A stretch of 64,000 bases of DNA, from contig NZ_FOZP01000009.1 in the NCBI RefSeq assembly GCF_900116115.1, positions 62,001-126,000 on the forward strand. Reading direction: 5' to 3'. The stretch is from Lutibacter maritimus. GTDB lineage: Bacteria; Bacteroidota; Bacteroidia; Flavobacteriales; Flavobacteriaceae. A model generated the notes under the pieces. That model searched no databases, was not told the DNA's origin, and saw only the letters and a program-made list of their open reading frames with translations. Both the position numbers and the translations under genes were made by a program. Below, in pieces: positions 44,797 through 52,186 of this stretch (within the stretch, counting starts at the first letter, position 1; each line of letters begins with the position of its first letter).

Positions 44797-44820
44797 TTAG
44801 AATTAATTTTAAAAACATTA

Positions 44821-44855
44821 AAAAGCCTTTTTGAAAACACTTCAAAAAGGCTTTT
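44821..44855. terminator. Bidirectional terminator between uraA and azgA-type genes
   Basis: A perfect 15-bp stem (AAAAGCCTTTTTGAA / TTCAAAAAGGCTTTT) has a 5-nt AACAC loop, between two convergent genes. Confidence 0.9.
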
Positions 44856-44877
44856 CTATTTAAAGAACACTAATTAT

Positions 44878-46173
44878 TTATACGTAAAATTTTATAATGA
44901 ATAGAATTGCTATAATAACCATTATTGGTTTAATTTCTTTATACCTACCTGTTAATAGTTTTAACAATACAAATGACAACATACCAAATACAATTCCCTC
45001 TGCTATACTATAAGTTAAAGGCATCATAATAATAGTAAAAAATGCAGGGATAGCTTCGGTAAAATCAGTTAAATCAATATTCATTATTGGAGATATCATA
45101 AATAATCCAACAATTATTAATGCTGGAGCTGTAGCAGCCGCAGGAATAATCATAAAAATTGGGGCAAAAAATAATGCCAATGCAAACATACCAGCAACTG
45201 TTAAAGCTGTCATTCCTGTTTTACCTCCTTCAGCAACACCCGCAGCACTTTCTACATAAGTTGTAACTGTTGATGTTCCTAAAATTGCGCCAAAAAAAGT
45301 TCCTATTGCATCTGCAAATAAAGCTTGTTTTACTCTTGGTACATTTCCATCTTTATCTAACATTCCTGATTTTGATGAAACACCAACTAATGTTCCAACT
45401 GTATCAAACATATCGACAAATAAAAATGTAAATAACACAATTAGCATATCCAAACTGAATACTTGAGAAAAATCAAATTTAAAGAATATAGGCTCTACAG
45501 AAGGTGGTAAACTTACAAATGTAAAATTCTCTGGAATAACTGTCACACCAACTACCAATCCTATAATGGTTGAAACTAAAATTCCAATTAAAATTGCTCC
45601 TTTAATTTTTTTTGTTAGTAAAACTCCAATTATTAAAACCCCAGCCATCCCAACTAACACTTCAGGGTTTTTCATGTTTCCTAACGATACTAATGTTGCT
45701 GGATTATCTACAATTAAACCAGTACCTTTTAATCCTATAAAAGCAATAAATAAACCAATACCTACGGAAACTGCATGTTTTAAATTTAATGGAATAGAAT
45801 TTACTATTAACTCACGTATATTAAATGCAGTTAAAATAATAAATATTATACCTTCTAAAAAAACCGCTGTTAAAGCAAATTCCCAAGAGTATCCCATACC
45901 TAATACAACTGTAAATGCAAAAAAAGCATTTAAACCCATTCCAGGCGCTAAAGCAAAAGGTAATTTAGCATATAGTGCCATAATTAATGTAGCTACTACA
46001 GCAGATAATGCTGTTGCTGTAAACACAGCATCTTTATCCATTCCTGCAGCACTTAAAATACTTGGATTAACTGCTAAAATATATACCATTGTCATAAAAG
46101 TGGTAATTCCAGCAATTATTTCAGTTCTTAAGGTCGATTTATTTTCTGTAATTTTAAAAAACTTGTCTAACAT
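44878..46173 (-). CDS. Adenine/guanine/hypoxanthine permease, AzgA-like
   Basis: The 431-residue protein is an AzgA-type purine transporter with the N-terminal EIIAGITTFMTMVYILAVNP, the AALSAVVATLIMALYAKLPF and APGMGLNAFFAF block, FVDMFDTVGTLVGV and GTSTVTTYVESAAGVAEGG. These transporters import hypoxanthine, guanine or adenine with protons. It follows the Tsx-like outer membrane protein gene by 10 nt. The two together look like an outer plus inner membrane purine uptake unit. Confidence 0.92.
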   Translation of the reverse strand: MLDKFFKITENKSTLRTEIIAGITTFMTMVYILAVNPSILSAAGMDKDAVFTATALSAVVATLIMALYAKLPFALAPGMGLNAFFAFTVVLGMGYSWEFALTAVFLEGIIFIILTAFNIRELIVNSIPLNLKHAVSVGIGLFIAFIGLKGTGLIVDNPATLVSLGNMKNPEVLVGMAGVLIIGVLLTKKIKGAILIGILVSTIIGLVVGVTVIPENFTFVSLPPSVEPIFFKFDFSQVFSLDMLIVLFTFLFVDMFDTVGTLVGVSSKSGMLDKDGNVPRVKQALFADAIGTFFGAILGTSTVTTYVESAAGVAEGGKTGMTALTVAGMFALALFFAPIFMIIPAAATAPALIIVGLFMISPIMNIDLTDFTEAIPAFFTIIMMPLTYSIAEGIVFGMLSFVLLKLLTGRYKEIKPIMVIIAILFIIKFYV

Positions 46174-46183
46174 AATTTATTTT

Positions 46184-46849
46184 TTAAATATTCCACTTAA
46201 TTGCTAATGTTGGTCTTCCTTTAATAGCATTACTTCCACCTGCAAAATTTGATGAAATTTCTAACTCACCACCCACTGAAAAGGTTTTATTTAAATGGTA
46301 CCATAATTGCGGTTCAGACAAAAACACGGTTAAATCTTCAGCACCCTTATAATTTTGAGTCCACAAATCAGCAAAACCCGCAAATGTTAATTTGTCTTCA
46401 ATTATATTATAATACCATGTTCCCGTAACTTGGAAGTTTGCTTTTTCAGCTCCGGTAAATGCTTTATAACCTGCATAGGTTGAGAATCCCCATTTAGCAT
46501 TTGCTTTTTCATAATTTACTCCAAAAATCCAAGCTTCATCAATTGTATAACCTCCTGTAGCATTTCCTGCTTTAAAAGTTCCTACACCTGCATTGTATTC
46601 AACATGTAAACCAACTGGCATTGTTTCTGTTTTTAATACTCTTGCAATTTCATAATATGCGCCACTTACACCCGTTGCAGAATTATAATCAAAATCAATA
46701 AAGGTAAAGGTGTTACCATATTTATCCATTTTAAAAAGTTCTAAAGTACTTGTGAAATGTCCTCTTTCAAAATCTCTATGTAATTGAAAGTTTTGCGCTG
46801 TAATTGAAGCAGTTACTAAAATTGTAAAAAGGGTGATTAGTTTTTTCAT
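46184..46849 (-). CDS. DUF5020 / Tsx-like outer membrane protein
   Basis: The 221-residue protein has a signal peptide (ends near ASITAQ), then an amphipathic beta-barrel pattern with aromatic girdles and a C-terminal strand ending ...PTLAIKWNI. Segments such as GNTFTFIDFDYN and EPQLWYHLNKTFSVGGELEI resemble nucleoside channel Tsx and Bacteroidota DUF5020 proteins. Co-transcription with an AzgA-type permease supports a role in passing purines or nucleosides across the outer membrane (inference). A TAnnTTTG promoter lies 38 nt upstream. Confidence 0.8.
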   Translation of the reverse strand: MKKLITLFTILVTASITAQNFQLHRDFERGHFTSTLELFKMDKYGNTFTFIDFDYNSATGVSGAYYEIARVLKTETMPVGLHVEYNAGVGTFKAGNATGGYTIDEAWIFGVNYEKANAKWGFSTYAGYKAFTGAEKANFQVTGTWYYNIIEDKLTFAGFADLWTQNYKGAEDLTVFLSEPQLWYHLNKTFSVGGELEISSNFAGGSNAIKGRPTLAIKWNI

Positions 46850-47150
46850 TGTGTTTGTTTGTTAATTGTTATAAAAAAATTAAGCCACAAAAATAACACA
46901 ATAAATACTATATAGTCCTATTAGATTTTTTCAATTATTAACACGTAATTAACTATTTAAAATGAAAATAAATAACAGAACTGTTAAAACCTTAATTTTA
47001 ATTAATACAAATTGGGCTATTAGTATAAAAAGTAAACTGTAATGATAGTAATTTATACTTTTTCTTTTAAATTATTTGAATAAAAAAAGTCAATTAAGTT
47101 GATTAACAAATACTTATGTTGTAAATTTAAAGTAACTAAATTATTTAATT
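46850..47150. other. 301-nt gap between the purine uptake genes and hoxF1
   Basis: Apart from the promoter element of the divergent Tsx-like gene, no gene is supported. A 26-codon frame at 46962 lacks any sign of being real. A weak hairpin of A/T pairs (AAAAAGTA at 47027 with TACTTTTT at 47056) is present. GTAACTAAATTA at 47132 shares its first nine bases with the reverse complement of the inverted repeat before hoxF2. No exact TAnnTTTG element precedes hoxF1. Confidence 0.5.
46888..46895 (-). promoter_or_regulatory. Putative -7 promoter element for the Tsx-like/AzgA operon
   Basis: The plus strand reads CAAAAATA (TATTTTTG on the minus strand), matching TAnnTTTG, 38 nt upstream of the ATG. 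Confidence 0.5.
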
Positions 47151-48884
47151 ATGAAACGTACAAGGCTATTATCTCGCCTTTGGGAGTTTCAGAACAAGTA
47201 TGGTTACATCCCAAACAATGCTATTTCAGAAATTGCTCAAAAATTAAGAGTATCAAAAATTGAAATTGAAGGAGTCATCTCATTTTATCATTTCTTTCAC
47301 AGAAAACCAACTGGTAAATATATTATTTACCTAAACAACAGTATTATTTCAGAATTTAATGGATTTGCAGATATAAAAGCTGCGTTTGAAAAAGAAACGG
47401 GTTGCACTTTTAATAGTTATGACAACAATCCACTATTTTCTTTATTCGAAACATCTTGTATAGGATTAAGTGATCAAGAACCTGCAGCACTTATTAATTT
47501 TTATCCATTTACACATTTAACTCCTGAAAAAGTAAAATCAATTATTGAAAAGTTAAGAAATTACGAAGCTATAGAAAGCATCGCAAATAACCCTACTTGT
47601 AAAATTCAGTACACGCCAACTGAAGAAAAAACCATTTTTTTTAGAAATTATACCATTGGTAATTCATTAAAAAAAATAAAACCTAACAATCAAAACAAAC
47701 TGTTAGCAAATATTGAAAAAGCAAAATTAGAAGGAAGAGGTGGTGCCTTTTTTTCAACAGCTGCTAAATGGAATGCTTGTAAAGCATCCAAAAACACAAA
47801 AAAATACATTATTTGTAATGCTGACGAAGGCGAACCTGGCACTTTTAAAGACAAAGCGCTTTTAAATAATTATCCTGGTTTAGTTATTGAAGGTATGATT
47901 ATAGCTGCATTTATTACTGGTTCAAAAAACGGATTTATTTATTTAAGAGCCGAATATAAATACTTGCTTAAAAAATTAGAAAACACCATAAATGAATTTA
48001 CTGAAAAAGGTTTTTTAGGGAAAAACATACTTGGTATTGATGCATTTAATTTTAAAATAAAAATTGAATTAGGTGCTGGCGCGTATGTTTGCGGAGCAGA
48101 AACGGCATTAATAGAATCTTTAGAAGGATTTAGAGGCGAACCTAGGATTAGAAAATATTTCCCAACCGAGAACGGATATTTAGGTCATTCTACAGTTGTA
48201 AATAATGTTGAAACATTTGCAATGGCATCGAGAATTATTGAATTAGGTCCAAATTTTATAAATACAATAGGAACTAAACAAAGCAAAGGAACTAAAATTA
48301 TTAGCATTGCTGGTGATGTTGCAAAACCAGGAATTTATGAAATTGAATGGGGAACATCTATTCAACAACTACTCCATTTAAGCCAAGCCACCGCGCCACA
48401 TTATATTCAAATAAGTGGTCCATCTGGTGAATGCATTAACAATTCTGAATTTCATAGAAAAATATGTGAAGAAGATTTAATTTGTGGTGGATCAATAATG
48501 GTTTTCAATAAATTTAGAAGCATTATTCAAATATTAGAAAACTTTACTAAATTCTTTAAAATAGAATCTTGTGGAGCTTGTACGCCTTGCAGAGCCGGAA
48601 ATCAAATTTTACACGAAAAAATATTGAAAATTAAACGTGGTATTTGTACTTCAAAAGATTTAGAAGAAATTAAACAATGGGGAAAAATTATGCAATATTC
48701 TAGCCGTTGTGGTTTAGGGCAATATGCTGCAAACACGTTAATGATGGCCGTTGATAAGTTTAACGATTACTTTAATTTAAAAGTTGAAACATGCACTGAT
48801 AATTGCAATGTAGAATTTGACATGCAAAATGCAGTTTATGATTACGATTTAATTATTAACACTCAAGCAAATAATTTACAATAA
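47151..48884 (+). CDS. hoxF: Diaphorase subunit HoxF of NAD-reducing [NiFe] hydrogenase, copy 1
   Basis: The 577-residue protein matches HoxF of Cupriavidus-type soluble hydrogenase from end to end. It has an N-terminal NuoE-like domain (LWEFQNKYGYIPNN, ISFYHFFHRKPTGKY, SCIGLSDQEPAALI) without the four-Cys set of NuoE. The NuoF-like part follows: FMN loop GRGGAFF, nicotinamide motif NADEGEPGTFKDK, GAGAYVCGAETALIESLEG, NNVETF, and [4Fe-4S] ligands in ESCGACTPCRAGN and SSRCGLG. Glu317 and Phe337, expected for the adenosine of NADH, are present. The loop normally reading GGAGF is GGAFF. It is followed by a 278-nt gap and a second hoxF, so it is not tightly coupled to the rest of the operon. Confidence 0.9.
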   Translation: MKRTRLLSRLWEFQNKYGYIPNNAISEIAQKLRVSKIEIEGVISFYHFFHRKPTGKYIIYLNNSIISEFNGFADIKAAFEKETGCTFNSYDNNPLFSLFETSCIGLSDQEPAALINFYPFTHLTPEKVKSIIEKLRNYEAIESIANNPTCKIQYTPTEEKTIFFRNYTIGNSLKKIKPNNQNKLLANIEKAKLEGRGGAFFSTAAKWNACKASKNTKKYIICNADEGEPGTFKDKALLNNYPGLVIEGMIIAAFITGSKNGFIYLRAEYKYLLKKLENTINEFTEKGFLGKNILGIDAFNFKIKIELGAGAYVCGAETALIESLEGFRGEPRIRKYFPTENGYLGHSTVVNNVETFAMASRIIELGPNFINTIGTKQSKGTKIISIAGDVAKPGIYEIEWGTSIQQLLHLSQATAPHYIQISGPSGECINNSEFHRKICEEDLICGGSIMVFNKFRSIIQILENFTKFFKIESCGACTPCRAGNQILHEKILKIKRGICTSKDLEEIKQWGKIMQYSSRCGLGQYAANTLMMAVDKFNDYFNLKVETCTDNCNVEFDMQNAVYDYDLIINTQANNLQ

Positions 48885-49125
48885 TTTATTATTAATGCAA
48901 TATGAAGCGGTTTTTAAATGTAATTTTTATTATAAATAAAATTAAACACCTATTTAATTATATTTTTAACAATTTATTATACAACAATAATTATTAAAAT
49001 ATACATACAAAAGAACAAAAGCACTGTTTTATTATATTATTTTTAAAAGTATACTACAAACCATTTCATTAATGGTAAAAAGAACTTTCAGCCTTAAAAA
49101 TCAACACTTTAAATATGAATAATTC

Positions 49126-49139
49126 GTAACTTTAGTTAC
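49126..49139. promoter_or_regulatory. Inverted repeat GTAAC-TTTA-GTTAC in front of hoxF2
   Basis: The perfect 5-4-5 inverted repeat lies 23 nt before the hoxF2 ATG and contains TAACTTTA, which is one base off a TAnnTTTG promoter element. The 278-nt gap and this site suggest that hoxF2-hoxUY-hoxH-hoxW can be transcribed separately from hoxF1. Regulatory function is not proven. Confidence 0.4.
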
Positions 49140-49162
49140 CACAAACTACAATTATATTTCAT

Positions 49163-50890
49163 ATGAACAGAACTCACCTATTAAATAAGCTTTGGGAATA
49201 CCAACATAAATTTGGTTATATTTCAAACGAAGCAATTTCTGAAATTTCTAAACTTCTTAATGTTTCTGCCATTGAAATTGAAAGTGTTGTTTCTTTTTAT
49301 CATTTTTTTCATAAAACTCCAACAGGAAAACACACAATATATTTAAATAATAGCATTATTTCTGAGTTAAAAGGTTTTGAAGAAGTAAAAACAGCATTTG
49401 AAAAAGAAACTGGCTGTACATTTAATGACAATGGCAATGAAGAATTTTCTTTATTTGAAACTTCTTGCATCGGATTAAATGATCAAGAACCCGCTGCATT
49501 AATAAATTTTTATCCATTTACAGATTTAACTCCAAAAAAAGTAAAATTAATTGTACAAAAAATAAAAAATGGAGAAAATGTTAAAGACTTTGCAAGTAAA
49601 ACAAAAAGCAACATTCATTACACTCCACCATTTCATAAAACAGTTATTTTTAAACCTTATGAAATGGGTAAAAGTCTTCAACCTATTTTAAAAAACTCAC
49701 CTCAACAAATTATTGACAAAATAACCAAATCTAAATTATTAGGTTGTGGAGGAGCATTTTTCCCGGCAGGCTACAAATGGCAGTCATGTAAAAACAATGA
49801 AGCAGATACGAAATATATTATTTGTAATGCTGATGAAGGCGAACCTGGAACTTTTAAAGACAAAGCACTATTCCAATATTTACCCGGATTACTTTATGAA
49901 GGAATGATTTTAGCAGGATATGCAACTGGTGCAAAAGAAGGAATTATATATTTAAGAGCCGAGTATTTGTATCTACTACCAGCTTTAGAAAAATTATTAG
50001 AAGAATTTTATACTAAAAACTTATTAGGAAAAAACATTTTAGGAATTGACGGTTTTGACTTTGAACTACGATACCAAATTGGTGCCGGCTCTTATGTTTG
50101 TGGTGCTGCTTCTGCATTAATAGAATCACTGGAAGGAAGACGAGGTGAACCTCCTGTACGTTCTCATTCAGCAACAAAATATGGCTACCTTCAAAAACCA
50201 ACAGTTGTTAACAATGTTGAAACTTTATGTTACGCAGCCAGAATTATTGAATTTGGCGAAGACTATTTTTTAAATATTGGAACACCAGAATCTCCTGGCA
50301 CTAAATTAATTAGCATTTCTGGTGATGTAGCAAAACCTGGCATTTATGAAATTGAATATGGAACAACTTTTAAAGAGCTATTAGGTATTGAAATGAGTCA
50401 AGCAACTTCACCCTATTTTGTTCAAGTAAGCGGACCTTCGGGAGATTGCATAAACAACACTGAATTTAATAGAAAAATTTGCAAAGAAGATATTTTATGC
50501 GGTGGCGCTTTAATGGTTTTTAACAGAAATAGAGATATACTTCAAATATTAAGAAATTTTATAGAATTTTTTAAAGAAGAATCATGTGGCGTTTGCACAC
50601 CTTGCAGAGCTGGTAATTTTATTTTAACTGAAAAAATAAAAAAAATACAACGAGGTTTATGCACTCAAGAAGATTTAGATGAAATTAAGCAATGGGGAAA
50701 AATTATTAAACTTTCAAGTAGATGTGGCTTAGGAAAAGCATCTCCAAATGCATTAATAATGGCAACCGAAAAGTTTAAAGAATATTTTAATGTAAAAATA
50801 GCCCCAAATGATGGAAGTCAAAATGTTGAATTTGATATGGAAGATGCCATTCACGAATTTGATAGCTTAATAAAAGACACACAACTTTAG
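49163..50890 (+). CDS. Diaphorase subunit HoxF-like, copy 2 (divergent nucleotide pocket)
   Basis: This 575-residue paralogue aligns with HoxF1 along its whole length with few gaps. It keeps the nicotinamide/FMN motifs NADEGEPGTFKDK and NNVETL and the cluster ligands ESCGVCTPCRAGN and SSRCGLG. It differs in the FMN loop (GCGGAFF, Arg to Cys) and in the adenosine pocket. There GAGSYVCGAASAL has Ala at 315-316 where HoxF1 has Ala-Glu and complex I has Glu-Glu, and VRSHSA replaces the KPPFP-like segment, losing the stacking Phe (Ser336). It is 15 nt upstream of hoxUY and so is the copy linked to the hydrogenase subunits. Altered NAD(P)H preference is an inference. Confidence 0.88.
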   Translation: MNRTHLLNKLWEYQHKFGYISNEAISEISKLLNVSAIEIESVVSFYHFFHKTPTGKHTIYLNNSIISELKGFEEVKTAFEKETGCTFNDNGNEEFSLFETSCIGLNDQEPAALINFYPFTDLTPKKVKLIVQKIKNGENVKDFASKTKSNIHYTPPFHKTVIFKPYEMGKSLQPILKNSPQQIIDKITKSKLLGCGGAFFPAGYKWQSCKNNEADTKYIICNADEGEPGTFKDKALFQYLPGLLYEGMILAGYATGAKEGIIYLRAEYLYLLPALEKLLEEFYTKNLLGKNILGIDGFDFELRYQIGAGSYVCGAASALIESLEGRRGEPPVRSHSATKYGYLQKPTVVNNVETLCYAARIIEFGEDYFLNIGTPESPGTKLISISGDVAKPGIYEIEYGTTFKELLGIEMSQATSPYFVQVSGPSGDCINNTEFNRKICKEDILCGGALMVFNRNRDILQILRNFIEFFKEESCGVCTPCRAGNFILTEKIKKIQRGLCTQEDLDEIKQWGKIIKLSSRCGLGKASPNALIMATEKFKEYFNVKIAPNDGSQNVEFDMEDAIHEFDSLIKDTQL

Positions 50891-50905
50891 CAAAAAATCT
50901 TAAAA

Positions 50906-52168
50906 ATGGAAAATATATCCTTTAAATTAGATGGAAGAACTTGCACAGCAGAAAAAGGTACTAACCTAATTGAAGCGGCAAAACAAAACGGAATTTTTAT
51001 ACCAACTTTATGCCATTTTAAACACCTAAATCCTTTAGGAAGTTGTAGAGTTTGCACAGTAAATTTAAACGGACGTCCAGTTGCAGGCTGTACAATAAGT
51101 TTACAAGAAGGTATGGATATTGAAGTAAATACTACAGAATTACTCGATACAAGAAAAGCTATATTAGAAATGATGTTTGTTGAAGGAAATCATTTTTGTC
51201 CTTCTTGTGAAAAAAGTGGTGATTGTCAAATGCAAAATTTAGGATACGAAACAGGTATAAGATTTACCCGATATCCACACTTATTTGTTGATAGATTAGT
51301 TGATGCACGACCAGAACGAATAGTAGTAAACCAAAACAGATGCATTAAATGCAAACGTTGTATTGAAGAAGTAAAAACAAACGATGGTTTTAGCGTTTTT
51401 AGCTTTACACAAAGAGGAAATAGCACCAAAGTTTCAGTTGACTATGAACAAGAAGCAAAATTATCTGAAATAGAAGCCGAGCGCGCAATGCAAATTTGCC
51501 CAACAGGTTCTATTTTAGTAAAAGGAAAAACATTTAGCAAACCTTTTGGTAATCGACAATTTGATTTAGGTCCTGAAGGAAAACAATTCTCTTTAGATAA
51601 AATTAAAAAGCACAAAACTACAAATAAGAAAAAAAGAATTGCAACCACATCATTAGCTGGTTGTTTTGGCTGTCATATGTCTATGTTAGATATAGATTTA
51701 GGTTTGTTAGATTTATTAGAAGTTGTAGAGTTCAATAAATCACCAATAACCGATATTAAAAACTTTACAGAACATTGTGATATTGGTTTAATTGAAGGTG
51801 GTTGCTGCAACACTCATAATATTGAGGTTTTAAGAGAATTTCGTAAACATTGTGACATTTTAGTATCGGTTGGCGAATGTGCAATTTGGGGAGGTTTACC
51901 TGCAATTAGAAATACCGTTCCATTAGAAGAATGTTTAAGAGAAGCTTATTTAGAATCTATGACAAGCGAAGAAGGCGCAACAATCATACCTAACCACGAA
52001 GATATTCCAAAGATTTTAAACAAAGTATATTCTAACCACGAAGTTGTAAAAATAGATTATCACATTCCGGGCTGTCCACCAAATGCCAATCATATTTGGA
52101 ATGTTGTAAAACATATCCTTTTTGAAGAAGAATACTCTATTGCATATCCAGAATTTAAATACGACTAA
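50906..52168 (+). CDS. HoxU-HoxY fusion: diaphorase Fe-S subunit joined to hydrogenase small subunit
   Basis: The 420-residue ORF contains two proteins that are separate in known Hox operons. Residues 1 to about 225 are HoxU: [2Fe-2S] ligands C36, C47, C50, C62; His-Cys3 cluster H96, C98, C101, C107; and [4Fe-4S] C146, C149, C152, C198. A Lys-rich linker (about 231-244) leads to HoxY: proximal cluster ligands C253, C256, C325, C390, in LAGCFGC, SVGECAIWGG and PGCPPNANH. Two extra cysteines (C300-C301, in IEGGCCNTH) lie where Cupriavidus HoxY has Val-Ser. The frame is uninterrupted, so it is not a simple frameshift. The fusion joins diaphorase to hydrogenase covalently. Confidence 0.9.
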   Translation: MENISFKLDGRTCTAEKGTNLIEAAKQNGIFIPTLCHFKHLNPLGSCRVCTVNLNGRPVAGCTISLQEGMDIEVNTTELLDTRKAILEMMFVEGNHFCPSCEKSGDCQMQNLGYETGIRFTRYPHLFVDRLVDARPERIVVNQNRCIKCKRCIEEVKTNDGFSVFSFTQRGNSTKVSVDYEQEAKLSEIEAERAMQICPTGSILVKGKTFSKPFGNRQFDLGPEGKQFSLDKIKKHKTTNKKKRIATTSLAGCFGCHMSMLDIDLGLLDLLEVVEFNKSPITDIKNFTEHCDIGLIEGGCCNTHNIEVLREFRKHCDILVSVGECAIWGGLPAIRNTVPLEECLREAYLESMTSEEGATIIPNHEDIPKILNKVYSNHEVVKIDYHIPGCPPNANHIWNVVKHILFEEEYSIAYPEFKYD

Positions 52169-52186
52169 ACCTAAAACATCAAAAAA

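Noticed and set aside
45566-46207. 213-codon plus-strand frame antisense to the AzgA-type permease gene
   Set aside because: Antisense shadow of a conserved membrane protein. Its length comes from the low stop frequency opposite hydrophobic codons.
46962-47042. 26-codon frame starting MKINNRTVK before hoxF1
   Set aside because: Too short, with no family match, promoter or coupling.
46850-47150. FNR-like or purine-riboswitch signals upstream of the purine genes and hoxF1
   Set aside because: TTGATTAAC near 47100 lacks the matching half-site, and no riboswitch core could be recognised in this AT-rich segment.
47151-50890. hoxF duplication as an assembly artefact
   Set aside because: The two copies differ throughout their length at protein and DNA level and have different flanks, so they are true paralogues.
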